From: Alishewanella longhuensis
GTDB taxonomy: Bacteria; Pseudomonadota; Gammaproteobacteria; Enterobacterales; Alteromonadaceae
Direction of reading: 5' to 3'
Length of the DNA stretch: 64,000 nt
Assembly: GCF_014653435.1 (NCBI RefSeq)
Contig: NZ_BNAO01000001.1
Coordinates: forward strand, 841,739-905,738
Made by a program: the position numbers and the translations under genes
The notes under the pieces: model-generated
Databases searched by the model: none
The model's input: only the letters and a program-made list of their open reading frames with translations
What the model was told of the DNA's origin: nothing
Shown: piece after piece, positions 1-9,723 of the stretch
Numbering within the stretch: the first letter of the stretch is position 1
Layout of the letters: each line of letters begins with the position of its first letter

Positions 1-337
1 ATTTACCCCGCATTTAGGCAATTTTAAACGCGGTATTCTGGCTACCTGTGTGGTGAATTTAAAAGCTGGGGTAACCCCTGAGCAAGTTACCGAGGCCTTT
101 ACCGCGGCTTATCAACACAAGCCACTCATTCGCTTTAGCAGTAAATCACCCAATGTCGCCGATGTGGCCGGTACGCCATTCTGTGATTTATTCTGGCAAC
201 AAGACGGCGAGCAACTGGTGATTATGTCGGCCATTGATAATTTATTAAAAGGTGCCGCTGCCCAGGCAATGCAAGCGGCTAATGTCAGATTTGCCAAGCC
301 AGAAATAGCGGGCTTGTTGCCTGGAGCCTTAGTATGA
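1..337 (+). CDS. argC: N-acetyl-gamma-glutamyl-phosphate reductase, C-terminal part
   Basis: Only the last ~112 residues are in the window; the frame is already open at base 2 and the start lies upstream. ArgC reduces N-acetylglutamyl phosphate to the semialdehyde, the third step of arginine synthesis. The visible part carries FTPHLGNFKRGI and, further on, PFCD and DNLLKGAAAQA, all close to enterobacterial ArgC from memory. The stop overlaps the argB start by 4 bases (ATGA), so the two are translationally coupled. First gene seen of an argCBFGH operon. Confidence 0.95.
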   Translation, partial: FTPHLGNFKRGILATCVVNLKAGVTPEQVTEAFTAAYQHKPLIRFSSKSPNVADVAGTPFCDLFWQQDGEQLVIMSAIDNLLKGAAAQAMQAANVRFAKPEIAGLLPGALV

Positions 338-1098
338 AGCCGGTAGTATTAAAAATGGGCGGTCGTTTATTACAGGATCGCAATGCACTGGATGCCTTAC
401 TGGCGGTATGTGCCCGTATTAAACAGCAGCGGCCGGTCATTCTGGTGCATGGCGGTGGCGATCAGGTTGACCAATGGTTGGCTAAGTTTGCTTTTAACAC
501 CGAGAAAATTGATGGCCAGCGCGTCTCCCCAGCTGAGCAAATGCCAGTTATCGCTGGAGCCTTAGATGGCGCGGTCAATGCAGAGATGGTCAGTCGTGCC
601 ATGTTACAAGGTTTAAAGCCGGTGGGATTAAACCTCTCTGCCGGTAATGCTTGCCAGTTCACAGTTAACACCAAGCTTGGCGCTGTCGGTATTGCGAAGC
701 CGGCTGATGCAACCTTACTGAATGTGCTACTTGCTGAGGGCTTTACCCCAGTATTTAGCTCTATTGGTATTGGTAGCGAGGGCCAGTTATTAAATGTGAA
801 TGCCGACCTAGCCGCGGCCGCAATCTGCCAGTTAGTTAAAGGCCAACTGGTGTTACTGACCGACGTGCCGGGTATTTTGGACGGCAATATGCAGCTTATT
901 CCTGAGCTTTCTACTGAGCATGCGGCGCAGCTAGTTGCGCAAGGCGTGATTAAAGGCGGCATGAAAGTGAAGTTGGATGCGGCCTTAGATACTGCAGCGG
1001 CACTGCAAAGCAATATCGTAGTGGCTGGCTGGCAGAACCCGAATGATTTAGAGAACCTGATGCAGGATAAGCCTGTTGGCACCTGCATTTTGTACTAA
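334..1098 (+). CDS. argB: Acetylglutamate kinase
   Basis: Phosphorylates N-acetylglutamate with ATP, second step of arginine synthesis, cytoplasmic. The 254-residue length fits the short enterobacterial type. The amino-acid kinase fold shows in the N-terminal KMGGRLL, the HGGG phosphate loop at residues 39-42, the NLSAGN substrate segment near residue 105, NVNAD near 155 and the late KGGMKVK. ATG overlaps the argC stop. Followed by 58 bases with two small palindromes before argF. Confidence 0.97.
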   Translation: MKPVVLKMGGRLLQDRNALDALLAVCARIKQQRPVILVHGGGDQVDQWLAKFAFNTEKIDGQRVSPAEQMPVIAGALDGAVNAEMVSRAMLQGLKPVGLNLSAGNACQFTVNTKLGAVGIAKPADATLLNVLLAEGFTPVFSSIGIGSEGQLLNVNADLAAAAICQLVKGQLVLLTDVPGILDGNMQLIPELSTEHAAQLVAQGVIKGGMKVKLDAALDTAAALQSNIVVAGWQNPNDLENLMQDKPVGTCILY

Positions 1099-1102
1099 CC
1101 CC

Positions 1103-1142
1103 AGCGCCATGGCGCTCTAGTAATAAGGATACCGCTTAGCGG
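1103..1142 (+). other. Two short palindromes between argB and argF
   Basis: AGCGCCATGGCGCT (1103-1116) is a perfect 14-base palindrome and CCGCTTAGCGG (1132-1142) a second, shorter one. Neither has a T-run, so they are not standard terminators. They could fold in the arg mRNA between two cistrons as a processing or stability element. Function is inferred only. Confidence 0.35.
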
Positions 1143-1156
1143 ATAACGCGTGTTTT

Positions 1157-2071
1157 ATGAGTAAATTAACCCAGCTGCTATGTTTAGCTGAACTGGACCA
1201 AGCACAACTGTCAGCCTTATTGGATTTGGCCCTCCAAATCAAACAGGCTCCGCAACATTACCAAACTGCGTTAAAAGGACGTAGTATTGCATTATTGTTT
1301 GAGAAACCCTCATTGCGAACCCGCGTGAGCTTTGATGTGGGGATCAACAAGTTGGGTGGACATAGTGTTTACCTGGATTTGCAAAATGGTGCTATGGGCG
1401 TGCGAGAGTCCGTTGAAGATTTTGGCAGTAATCTCGCATGTTGGACTGATGCGATAGTTGCACGGGTTTACTCACAAAAAACCTTGGTCCAATTAGCGCT
1501 AAGTAGCAAAAAGCCTGTTATTAACGCCTTAAGCGATCTTTATCATCCTTGCCAGGCCTTAGCCGATTTATTAACGCTAAAAGAGCAATATGGTGATTTA
1601 AGCAAGGTGCATTTGGCCTTTGTCGGGGATGGTAATAATGTTTGCCACTCTTTAATGCTCGGTGCGGCGATTCTGGGGATGGATTTGACGGTAATTACCC
1701 CGCAAGGTTTTGGACCTGATGCCCATGTATTATTAAAAGCGCAGGAAATGGCCCGGCAAAGCGGTGCTAAACTCACCTTGAGTCAGCATGTGTCTTCAGC
1801 AGCCGGCGCTGATGCGATTTATACTGATACCTGGCTATCGATGGGGACACGGGCCGATCCGGCCTTGATAGAGCAACTGTTTGTCCCTTATCAGATCAAT
1901 ACTGCAGTGATGCAGCGCTTAGCCGTAAAGCATTTTATGCATTGTTTACCAGCACATCGTGGCCAGGAAGTGACCAGTGAAGTATTGGACAGTGAGTATT
2001 CTTTGGTATTGCAGCAAGCCGAAAACCGGATGCATGCGCAAAATGCCGTTTTAGTCAGTTTATTTAGTTGA
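1157..2071 (+). CDS. argF: Ornithine carbamoyltransferase
   Basis: Transfers the carbamoyl group of carbamoyl phosphate to ornithine, giving citrulline. The carbamoyl-phosphate loop reads SLRTR at residues 52-56, a variant of the classical [13 protein letters not shown] lies near residue 129 and the ornithine-loop signature HCLPAHRG near 261. At 304 residues it is a normal family length. The start at 1157 has only a weak ribosome site, but the N-terminus fits the family. The stop runs into the argG leader. Operon position argB-argF-argG is common in marine gammaproteobacteria. Confidence 0.95.
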   Translation: MSKLTQLLCLAELDQAQLSALLDLALQIKQAPQHYQTALKGRSIALLFEKPSLRTRVSFDVGINKLGGHSVYLDLQNGAMGVRESVEDFGSNLACWTDAIVARVYSQKTLVQLALSSKKPVINALSDLYHPCQALADLLTLKEQYGDLSKVHLAFVGDGNNVCHSLMLGAAILGMDLTVITPQGFGPDAHVLLKAQEMARQSGAKLTLSQHVSSAAGADAIYTDTWLSMGTRADPALIEQLFVPYQINTAVMQRLAVKHFMHCLPAHRGQEVTSEVLDSEYSLVLQQAENRMHAQNAVLVSLFS

Positions 2072-2079
2072 GGTTGATG

Positions 2080-3294
2080 ATGAGCGCGAGCAACGTTAAG
2101 AAAGTCGTATTAGCCTATTCAGGTGGTTTAGATACCTCGGCTATCGTGCCTTGGTTAAAAGATAACTACAACTGTGAAGTTATCGCTTTTGTTGCCAATG
2201 TGGGGCAGGGTGACGAGGAGCTGGCAGGTGTAGAAGAAAAAGCTATTAAATCTGGTGCCAGCAGCTGCTATGTAGTGGATTTGCGCGAAGAGCTGGTTAA
2301 TGAAGTGATCTTCCCAACGCTGAAAACCGGTGCGGTGTATGAAGGCCAGTACCTATTAGGTACTTCCATGGCGCGCCCTGTGATTGCCCGTGCTCAGGTA
2401 AAATTAGCCCTGGAGCTGGGAGCTGATGCGCTGTGCCATGGTTGTACCGGTAAAGGTAATGATCAGGTGCGTTTTGAAGGCGCCTTTGCGGCGTTGGCTC
2501 CACAATTAAAAGTAATTGCCCCGTGGCGGGAGTGGGAGTTTAATTCACGGCAATCTTTGCTAGATTATTTAGCTGAAAAGCAAATCCCTACCACAGCTTC
2601 TGCTACTAAGATCTATAGCCGTGATGCTAACCTTTGGCATATTTCGCATGAAGGTGGCGAGATTGAAAACCCTTGGAATGAGCCTTCTGATCAAATCTGG
2701 ATGTGGACTAAATCGCCAGAGCAAGCGCCAGATCAAGCGGCCTATGTTGAACTTAGTTTCGAAGCCGGTGAACTGACGAAAATTAACGGTCAAACGTTTG
2801 ATGGGGTTGCAGCCATTGAGCTATTAAACGAACTCGGTTCAGAGCACGGTGTTGGCCGTATCGATATCGTCGAAAATCGCTTAGTGGGTATGAAATCCCG
2901 TGGTTGTTATGAAACTCCGGGTGGTACCATTTTACTGGCTGCATTAAAAGGCTTGGAAGCCCTAGTGTATGATCGTACTTCGCTGAAATACCGCGAAGAA
3001 GTGGGGCAGGAGTTTGCTCAGCTGGTCTACGATGGTCGCTGGTTTACGCCACTAAAAGACGCCTTACTGGCTGCTGCTACCTCGCTGGCACAGCAATTGA
3101 CAGGTGATGTGGTGATTAAACTGTATAAAGGCAACGTGACGGTAGCGAAACGTCGCTCGCCTAACAGCCTTTACTCTGAGGCCTTTGCTACCTTTGAAGG
3201 TGACGAAGTCTATAACCAGAAAGATGCGGAGGGCTTTATCCGGTTGTACAGCCTGGCAAGTCGCATTCGCGCCTTACACGCGAAAAAGGATTAA
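2080..3294 (+). CDS. argG: Argininosuccinate synthase
   Basis: Joins citrulline and aspartate with ATP to make argininosuccinate. The ATP-pyrophosphatase P-loop SGGLDTS is at residues 14-20. [13 protein letters not shown] near 120 and [11 protein letters not shown] near 180 are family signatures. About 405 residues matches the common bacterial subtype rather than the longer E. coli form. The frame opens with TTG at 2068, and ATGs lie at 2077 and 2080. I prefer 2080 because GAGG at 2070-2073 is then 6 bases away and the protein starts [14 protein letters not shown]. Lies directly between argF and argH. Confidence 0.96.
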   Translation: MSASNVKKVVLAYSGGLDTSAIVPWLKDNYNCEVIAFVANVGQGDEELAGVEEKAIKSGASSCYVVDLREELVNEVIFPTLKTGAVYEGQYLLGTSMARPVIARAQVKLALELGADALCHGCTGKGNDQVRFEGAFAALAPQLKVIAPWREWEFNSRQSLLDYLAEKQIPTTASATKIYSRDANLWHISHEGGEIENPWNEPSDQIWMWTKSPEQAPDQAAYVELSFEAGELTKINGQTFDGVAAIELLNELGSEHGVGRIDIVENRLVGMKSRGCYETPGGTILLAALKGLEALVYDRTSLKYREEVGQEFAQLVYDGRWFTPLKDALLAAATSLAQQLTGDVVIKLYKGNVTVAKRRSPNSLYSEAFATFEGDEVYNQKDAEGFIRLYSLASRIRALHAKKD

Positions 3295-3299
3295 GCATT

Positions 3300-4685
3300 A
3301 TGGCTATGTGGGGAGGTCGCTTCACCGAAGCGACATTGGCAGAGTTTCGTGACTTCAATGACTCACTGAGTTTTGATTACCAGTTGGCCTTGCAAGATAT
3401 AGAAGCATCCCGAGCCTGGGCTGCAGGCTTATTAAAAGCCGGTATTATTAACCAGGGGGAAGCGCAACAATTAGATGCCGGTTTAGCGGATTTATCGGTA
3501 GCTATTGAGGCTGATCCCAAGTTGCCGTTACAAACGCAGGAAGAGGATATCCATAGTTGGGTAGAAGCGCAGCTTACCGCTAAGTTAGGGGATGTTGCCA
3601 AAAAACTGCACACCGGCCGCAGCCGTAACGATTTAGTGGCTACCGATCTGCGCTTGTGGACCCGTTTAAATGCTGGTCATGTCCGCCAGTCTTTGTTAGC
3701 GGCAATTAAAGCCCTGTTAGTATTTGCAGAGCGTGCTAAAACCGCGGTTATGCCTGGCTTTACCCATTTACAACGGGCACAGCCGGTGTTAGTGGCACAC
3801 TGGGCCTTGGCTTATGTAGAAATGTTTAAGCGTGATCTGGGGCGTTTAGATGACGCTGTAGCGCGTTTAGACAGCTGCCCACTCGGTTGCGGAGCCCTGG
3901 CAGGTACTGGTGTCGCCATAGACAGACACACGCTGGCGCAGCGACTAGGTTTCGCCTTGCCAGCTGCCAATAGCCTAGATGCGGTATCGGATCGCGATTA
4001 TGTGGTAGAGCTGTCCGCTGCAGCAAGTTTATGTATGACGCACTTATCACGTTTATCTGAAGATGTGATTTTCTTCTGCTCAGGCGAAGCGGGTTTCTTT
4101 AAACTGGGTGATGCTATCAGTAGTGGCTCATCCTTAATGCCTCAAAAGAAAAACCCAGATGTGTTCGAATTATTACGTGGTAAAACAGGTCGCGTATTGG
4201 GCCATCTGGTAGCCATTATCCATGTGATTAAAGGCTTACCCCTGGCTTATAACAAAGACATGCAGGAAGACAAACAGGGCTTTTTTGACTTGATGGCGAC
4301 CTGGCAGCAATCTTTGTTAGTGCTGGCTACCGTATTACCGCACTTAAGTGTTAATGAAGCACAGTGTCGTCTTGCCGCCGAGCTCGGTTACAGTAATGCG
4401 ACCGATCTGGCCGATTATCTGGTAGCGAAAGGCATTCCATTCCGTGATGCGCATGAGTTATCCGGTGCTTTAGTGTTGAAGGCCTCTGCTGCTAAGGTAG
4501 CATTAGAAGCTTTACCGTTAGCAGAGATGCAGCAGGTTTGCTCACTGATCACAGAAGATGTATTTGCGGCCCTAACCATTGAAGCCGGCTTGGCTAAGCG
4601 TAATGCCTATGGTGGTACTTCACCCGAGCAGGTGCTTGCGGCGTTAAAGCAAAGTCAGCTTTGGTTTGATAGCTTGTTAGTGTAG
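3300..4685 (+). CDS. argH: Argininosuccinate lyase
   Basis: Splits argininosuccinate into arginine and fumarate, the last biosynthetic step. The start MAMWGGRF is the family start. HTGRSRNDLVATD lies near residue 102, TxLQxAQP as THLQRAQPV near 158, and the fumarase/lyase signature GSSLMPQKKNPD near 279. Its 461 residues match the plain enzyme, so it is not the ArgH-ArgA fusion found in some Vibrio and Alteromonas relatives; N-acetylglutamate synthase must be elsewhere. Five bases after argG, last gene of the operon. Confidence 0.97.
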   Translation: MAMWGGRFTEATLAEFRDFNDSLSFDYQLALQDIEASRAWAAGLLKAGIINQGEAQQLDAGLADLSVAIEADPKLPLQTQEEDIHSWVEAQLTAKLGDVAKKLHTGRSRNDLVATDLRLWTRLNAGHVRQSLLAAIKALLVFAERAKTAVMPGFTHLQRAQPVLVAHWALAYVEMFKRDLGRLDDAVARLDSCPLGCGALAGTGVAIDRHTLAQRLGFALPAANSLDAVSDRDYVVELSAAASLCMTHLSRLSEDVIFFCSGEAGFFKLGDAISSGSSLMPQKKNPDVFELLRGKTGRVLGHLVAIIHVIKGLPLAYNKDMQEDKQGFFDLMATWQQSLLVLATVLPHLSVNEAQCRLAAELGYSNATDLADYLVAKGIPFRDAHELSGALVLKASAAKVALEALPLAEMQQVCSLITEDVFAALTIEAGLAKRNAYGGTSPEQVLAALKQSQLWFDSLLV

Positions 4686-4691
4686 AAAATA

Positions 4692-4731
4692 AGACCTAAA
4701 AAAAACCGGCAACGCCGGTTTTTTTAGGTCT
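4692..4731. terminator. Bidirectional terminator between argH and mrcA
   Basis: A 40-base inverted repeat: AGACCTAAAAAAAACCGGC, then AAC as loop centre, then GCCGGTTTTTTTAGGTCT. The GC core is flanked by A-tract and T-tract, so it gives a rho-independent terminator on both strands. It serves the convergent argH (+) and mrcA (-) transcripts. Confidence 0.9.
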
Positions 4732-4751
4732 GAAATTATCCGAATGTTATT

Positions 4752-7304
4752 TTAGAATAACTCGTCGAGTTCTTCGGTCTTATCTTGTTTTTCATCACCA
4801 AACTGAATTTGTTGTATGCTACCAGAGGCGTACTGAGTCGGTTCGGTACCCAGTTTAAAAAACTCAAAGGTACTGGTGTAATCGTTGCGACGGCTTAATA
4901 AACCTGAGGCTAAGTCAATTCGCACTGAAGAAATACCTATGGGGGTTGTGGAGTTTTGCTGCGGGTAAGCCGGCAGCACCTCGCGCATAAAACTGATCCA
5001 GGCTGGTAACGCCGTGCGGGCGCCCGCCTCAGTACCTGCACTCTGCTCACGGCCTAAATTGGCATTCCAGGTTGCCCGACCTAAACTGCGATTAGCATCG
5101 TCAAAGCCTACCCAACTAGTGACAACTAACTGCGGTGTGAAGCCAGAGAACCAGGTGTCTTTAGAATCATTAGTAGTACCTGTTTTACCGGAGATATCCC
5201 GACGGCGTAAGCTTTGTGCTTGCCAGGCGGTACCATTCCAGCCAGTACCTTGTTGCCAGTCACCGCCTCCCCAGACACTGCTTTTCAATGCATCAGCAAT
5301 TAAGAACGCATTTTGAGCACTGATCACTCTGGGTGCCGATAGTACAGGCTTATCTGGTGCATCTTCTATTACAGCAGAGTCACTGATAGTCGTGGCTAAT
5401 GCCGTGCTATCTGTGTGGCAATCATCGCAGGCTACAGCAGGTTGATGTTGATAAATTAGCTGGTTCTCAGCGTTAAATACTTTATCAACAACATAGGGTT
5501 GCACCAAAAAACCACCGTTTGCGAAAACAGCGTATCCTGTAGCTACCTCTAACGGAGTTGATGAAGCTGAGCCTAAAGCCAGGGTTTCATTTCGTGGCAA
5601 ATCATTAGCGGCAAAACCAAACTTTTGTAGTTGCGCAATACTGGCATCAATACCAACACCACGAAGTAACCGAATGGAAACCACGTTTTTTGATTTTGCC
5701 AGGGCCTCGCGGATCCGAATTGGACCATCGTAAACTGCAGGGGAATTTCGTGGTCGCCAAGCAACACCTGCATTACTATCCCATTGATGAATAGGTGCAT
5801 CGTTCATTATGCTGGCAAGAGTGTAGCCTTGCTCCAAAGCAGCAGAATAAATAAAGGGTTTAATATTAGAGCCTACTTGTCGTTTAGCTTGAGTTACCCG
5901 GTTAAACTGGCTTTGTGCGAAGCTGAAACCACCTACCAGGGCTCTAAGCGCACCAGTTTGAGGATCCAGAGCTACTAACGCACTGCTTACCGTAGGTATT
6001 TGACTTAAACGCCAGTTATCGTCTTGTTGGCGTACCAGAATATGCATACCCGGAGCCAGGATTGCTGCAGCAGTTTTAGGGGCACTGCCTTGACGCTCGT
6101 CATTTATAAAACTGCGAGCCCATTTCAAACCATCCCACTCTAATACAACAACCTGGCCCCCTTTTAACATGACTTCGGCGCTTTGCTGTGCCACGGAGGT
6201 TACCACTGCAGGTACAAGATCTTCGATACCCTGTTGCTGATCTAAATATTGTTGCAATTGCTGTTCGTCCAACCGACCAGATTCGCTAAATTCAGGTTTC
6301 TCACTATCACTACTAACCAGGCGAGCTTGCCATGCCAATGCCACTGGGCCGCGATAGCCGTGGCGATCATCGTAATCATAAACGTTTTGTTGCAGGGCGC
6401 GGCGAGCAGCTGCCTGCTGTTGGCTATTGACGGTAGTATAGACTCTAAAACCGTCGGAATACGCCATGTCTTCACCAAAACGTTCAACCATCTGTTGGCG
6501 AACCATTTCGGCAATATAAGGTGCAGAAGCGGTAATTTGTGCACCATGCAGCCGACTAGTGACTGGTGCAGCAATGGCTGAATCATAAGTTGCTTTATCA
6601 ATGGCGCCGGTATCAAGCATACGGCCCAACACCACGTTGCGTCTGGCTCTCGCATTACTGGCTGAGCGCACTGGGTTCAAAATAGAGGGCGCCTTGGGCA
6701 AACCGGCAATAATAGCCATTTCATCCACGGTAAGTTCATGCACTGTTTTACCGAAATAGACCTGTGCAGCAGCTCCCACACCAAAAGCGCGCTGCCCAAG
6801 TTCAATTTTATTGAGATAGAGCTCTAAAATCTCATCTTTAGTCAATAACTGCTCAATATGGAAAGCCAGGAAAATTTCTTTAACTTTGCGGATCAGTTTC
6901 TTTTCGCGCGATAGGAAAAAGTTACGGGCTAGTTGTTGAGTAATAGTGCTGGCGCCCTGACTGAGTTCCCCTGAGGTAGCCACTACCGAAGCCGCTCGCA
7001 TAATACCAATGACATCAATGCCTGGATGTTCATAAAAACGGGTGTCTTCTGTCGCCAGGAAAGCTTGGATGAGCAGTGGCGGCATTTCATCGAGCTTCAG
7101 CGGAATACGACGTTGCTCACCAAACTGCGAAATGAGTTCACCATCAGCAGTGAATACTTGCATAGGTGTCTGCAAGCGCACGTCTTTTAACGTAGCAACG
7201 TCAGGAAGCTCATCCTTAAGTAACAAATAAGTTACTAAAATAGCACCTAAACTTAATAAAAAGCCAAGTACTAAAACAATTAAAAGTTTTTTAAACCAAG
7301 ACAC
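4752..7304 (-). CDS. mrcA: Penicillin-binding protein 1A
   Basis: Bifunctional inner-membrane peptidoglycan synthase. After a short cytoplasmic end and one membrane segment (WFKKLLIVLVLGFLLSLGAI) comes the GT51 glycosyltransferase with EDTRFYEHPG near residue 85 and STITQQLARN. An OB-like insert follows, then the transpeptidase with GSNIKPF (catalytic Ser near 480), SKN and SGKTGTTND near 705. About 850 residues, normal for PBP1a. The frame opens at TTG 7331, but I prefer GTG 7304: GGGG lies 7 bases upstream and the protein then starts MSWFKKLL as in relatives. Divergent from pilM, the conserved arrangement. Confidence 0.95.
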   Translation of the reverse strand: MSWFKKLLIVLVLGFLLSLGAILVTYLLLKDELPDVATLKDVRLQTPMQVFTADGELISQFGEQRRIPLKLDEMPPLLIQAFLATEDTRFYEHPGIDVIGIMRAASVVATSGELSQGASTITQQLARNFFLSREKKLIRKVKEIFLAFHIEQLLTKDEILELYLNKIELGQRAFGVGAAAQVYFGKTVHELTVDEMAIIAGLPKAPSILNPVRSASNARARRNVVLGRMLDTGAIDKATYDSAIAAPVTSRLHGAQITASAPYIAEMVRQQMVERFGEDMAYSDGFRVYTTVNSQQQAAARRALQQNVYDYDDRHGYRGPVALAWQARLVSSDSEKPEFSESGRLDEQQLQQYLDQQQGIEDLVPAVVTSVAQQSAEVMLKGGQVVVLEWDGLKWARSFINDERQGSAPKTAAAILAPGMHILVRQQDDNWRLSQIPTVSSALVALDPQTGALRALVGGFSFAQSQFNRVTQAKRQVGSNIKPFIYSAALEQGYTLASIMNDAPIHQWDSNAGVAWRPRNSPAVYDGPIRIREALAKSKNVVSIRLLRGVGIDASIAQLQKFGFAANDLPRNETLALGSASSTPLEVATGYAVFANGGFLVQPYVVDKVFNAENQLIYQHQPAVACDDCHTDSTALATTISDSAVIEDAPDKPVLSAPRVISAQNAFLIADALKSSVWGGGDWQQGTGWNGTAWQAQSLRRRDISGKTGTTNDSKDTWFSGFTPQLVVTSWVGFDDANRSLGRATWNANLGREQSAGTEAGARTALPAWISFMREVLPAYPQQNSTTPIGISSVRIDLASGLLSRRNDYTSTFEFFKLGTEPTQYASGSIQQIQFGDEKQDKTEELDELF

Positions 7305-7386
7305 AGTGTGACCCCAACTTTTAACTCCCAATTCTGTTGTAGTACTGCTAGTATATATTTATTAGACTGAGATTAAACGCTTTTTC

Positions 7387-7415
7387 TTGCTAAAAACTTA
7401 GGTCTGGGCTAAGAA
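7387..7415 (+). promoter_or_regulatory. Possible pilM operon promoter
   Basis: TTGCTA (7387-7392), 17 bases, TAAGAA (7410-7415) in the divergent mrcA-pilM spacer, 45 bases before pilM. The -10 is imperfect, so this is a weak sequence-only call. Confidence 0.3.
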
Positions 7416-7460
7416 TAATTAAACAAAAACTGATAGACAATTAAGTGACTACAGGACGCT

Positions 7461-8540
7461 ATGATTAAAAGCCTGTTCAGTAAAAAATCACCAGTAATGG
7501 TTGGTGTAGATATTGGCTCTCACTCAGTTAAAGCAGTGTTATTAAGCCTGCACAACGGTTATTACAAAGTAGAAGCCTTTGCTGTTGAGCCAATGGCAAA
7601 AGGCGCTATGACAGATCGAGAAATACAAGATATCGAAGCTGTCGGCGCAATACTTTCTAAAATTCGAAAAAAAATTCCTCGCCCAATCAAGTTTGCTGCC
7701 GCAGCGATATCCGGTTCAACGGTTATTAGTAAAGTCATTTTCATGGATGTGTCCTTAACTGACGCTGAACTTGAAAGCCAGATCGAAGTTGAGGCTGATA
7801 CTTTAATTCCCTACCCGCTGAATGAAGTAAGTCTGGATTTTGAAAAATTAGATGTAAATGAATCTGACCCCTCGAAAGTTAATGTGTTACTGAGTGCCGC
7901 CAGAACTGAGAGTGTGGAGGCCCGAGTTGCGGTACTGGCTAATGGTGGCTTTTCGGCTAAAGTTGTTGACGTCGAAAGTTATGCGTTAAGTCGCGCAGCG
8001 GATCTTTGCCTAAGCCAATTACCTGCAGATGCGGCAAACAAAGTGGTTGCGGTGGTGGATATTGGCGCCACTATGACGCTTTTAAGTATCGTGGAGTCTG
8101 GTAAAACACTTTACACTCGTGACCAGGTATTTGGCGGTGAGCAATACACCCGGAGCATTTTGTCATATTACAACAAAAGCTACGATGAAGCAGAGCTAGC
8201 AAAGGTAACAGGTGATCTGCCACCTAATTATACGTTTGAAGTTCTTGCCCCCTTTCAAACTATGCTACTGCAGCAAATTCGCCGTGGTATTCAAATGTAT
8301 TTGACGAGTAGTGGCAAGGATGCAGTTGATTATCTCATTGTTTCTGGTGGCTCAGGTATGATTGAGGGAATAGATAAACTGCTGATCGATGAACTTGGTA
8401 TTCATACTATCATCGCTAATCCTTTTAGCAGTATGGAACTAGCCTCTTCAATAGACCGCGATGCTCTGCATAAATATGCTCCGCAGCTGATGGTTGCCAG
8501 TGGTTTAGCACTTAGGAGCTTTATACCATGGCATATATAA
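7461..8540 (+). CDS. pilM: Type IV pilus assembly protein PilM
   Basis: Actin-like cytoplasmic ATP-binding protein that binds the N-terminal tail of PilN and links the pilus motor to the inner-membrane alignment complex. Actin-fold phosphate-1 motif GVDIGSHSVKAV at residues 15-26, second phosphate loop VAVVDIGATMT near 198, adenosine loop LIVSGGSGMIEG near 290. 359 residues, normal. Good ribosome site (AGGA) before ATG. Overlaps pilN by 13 bases; head of the pilMNOPQ operon. Confidence 0.96.
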   Translation: MIKSLFSKKSPVMVGVDIGSHSVKAVLLSLHNGYYKVEAFAVEPMAKGAMTDREIQDIEAVGAILSKIRKKIPRPIKFAAAAISGSTVISKVIFMDVSLTDAELESQIEVEADTLIPYPLNEVSLDFEKLDVNESDPSKVNVLLSAARTESVEARVAVLANGGFSAKVVDVESYALSRAADLCLSQLPADAANKVVAVVDIGATMTLLSIVESGKTLYTRDQVFGGEQYTRSILSYYNKSYDEAELAKVTGDLPPNYTFEVLAPFQTMLLQQIRRGIQMYLTSSGKDAVDYLIVSGGSGMIEGIDKLLIDELGIHTIIANPFSSMELASSIDRDALHKYAPQLMVASGLALRSFIPWHI

Positions 8541-9124
8541 ATTTATTACCTTGGCGGGATGCCGCCCGCAAGGAAAGGCAAAAAAACTATATTTTGGCTT
8601 TAGCCTTGACTGCTTTAGCAAGTTTCTTAGTTTTTTTTGTTATAAATCAAATTTATAACGCTCGCTTAGACGGGCAGGCGAAGCGTAATCAATACTTAGA
8701 GAGTGAGATCCGTATTTTAGACCAGCGTATCGCAGAGATTCGTAATCTCACTGAAACTAAACGTAGTTTGCAGCAGCGTATGACCTTAATAGAACAATTA
8801 CAGGGCAGCCGTAATCTTGGTACACAGATTATGTCCGAAATTGCTAAAGTTGTTCCTAATGGCGTTTATTTGACGCAGTTAGAAAAAAGAGGTTCGACTT
8901 TACTGTTGGTCGGGAAAAGTGAGTCAAATAATCGACTCTCTAATATGTTGCGTGAGGCAGAGCAATCGGAATTATTGGCCGAACCCTATCTTGAGTTTAT
9001 AGAAGCAGGTAAAGAGCGAGCCAGTTTGCTAAGTGATTTCAAAATGCACTTAAAAATTAGTGGTTATGAAGCGCTTGAACAAGCCGCAGGGGGTGCTCCT
9101 AGCAACACCCAAGGAGGTCGATGA
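8528..9124 (+). CDS. pilN: Type IV pilus assembly protein PilN
   Basis: Single-pass inner-membrane protein of the pilus alignment subcomplex. It starts MAYINLLPWRDAARK; the INLLPWR tail is the PilM-binding signature. One transmembrane segment covers about residues 22-42, then a coiled coil to about residue 90 and a ferredoxin-like periplasmic domain. 198 residues, typical. Start lies inside pilM, which signals translational coupling. Confidence 0.95.
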   Translation: MAYINLLPWRDAARKERQKNYILALALTALASFLVFFVINQIYNARLDGQAKRNQYLESEIRILDQRIAEIRNLTETKRSLQQRMTLIEQLQGSRNLGTQIMSEIAKVVPNGVYLTQLEKRGSTLLLVGKSESNNRLSNMLREAEQSELLAEPYLEFIEAGKERASLLSDFKMHLKISGYEALEQAAGGAPSNTQGGR

Positions 9125-9723
9125 TGGGTTTTAATATGAAATCCTCTGATTTTGATATTAACGATATTGACCTGGAAAACATGGGTTCTTGGCCATTAAT
9201 GGTGAAGTTTATTTTTGCCATTATTATTGCCGCTATAGTTTCAGTACTAAGTTATTATTTACTGATCGATAGTAAGATTGATCAACTTAATGCGGCTACG
9301 CAGAAAGAGGTTGAGCTTAAACAACTTTACCAAACGCGTTATGCTTCTGCTGTTAACTTAGAAGTATATCGTGAACAAATGAAGGAAATGGAGCAAACGT
9401 TTTCTTTCTTGCTAAAACAGCTACCTACAACCCATGAAACACCAGGTTTGCTTGATGATATTACCTATGTAGGCACTACCAGTGGTCTCAATTTTATCAG
9501 AATTAACTGGGAACCAGAGATAGAAAAAGAATTTTACACTGAGTTACCTATTAGAATTGATGTAATAGGCAATTATCACCAATTCGGTAATTTTGTTAGC
9601 GAAGTAGCAAAACTTCCAAGGATAGTAAGTCTACATGATTTCACTATTCAGGCCGATAAAGACGAGCGTTTGCGTTTTAACGTGGTAGCTAAGACTTACC
9701 GCTATAAGGAGAGCACTAAATGA
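9124..9723 (+). CDS. pilO: Type IV pilus assembly protein PilO
   Basis: Partner of PilN in the inner-membrane alignment complex. Short cytoplasmic N-terminus, one membrane helix (about residues 27-47), coiled coil, then a periplasmic ferredoxin-like domain ending in a beta-rich segment. About 199 residues. Two adjacent ATGs at 9121 and 9124; a strong AAGGAGGT at 9111-9118 is better spaced for 9124, which shares one base with the pilN stop. Overlaps pilP by 4 bases. Confidence 0.94.
   Translation: MGFNMKSSDFDINDIDLENMGSWPLMVKFIFAIIIAAIVSVLSYYLLIDSKIDQLNAATQKEVELKQLYQTRYASAVNLEVYREQMKEMEQTFSFLLKQLPTTHETPGLLDDITYVGTTSGLNFIRINWEPEIEKEFYTELPIRIDVIGNYHQFGNFVSEVAKLPRIVSLHDFTIQADKDERLRFNVVAKTYRYKESTK

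Noticed and set aside
462-1088. Long open frame (208 codons) on the minus strand opposite argB
   Set aside because: Ser/Ala/Pro-rich shadow of a well-supported gene, no ribosome site, no family resemblance.
6242-6655. Open frames on both strands inside mrcA
   Set aside because: Low-complexity translations lying wholly within the PBP1a reading frame, which shows all catalytic motifs.
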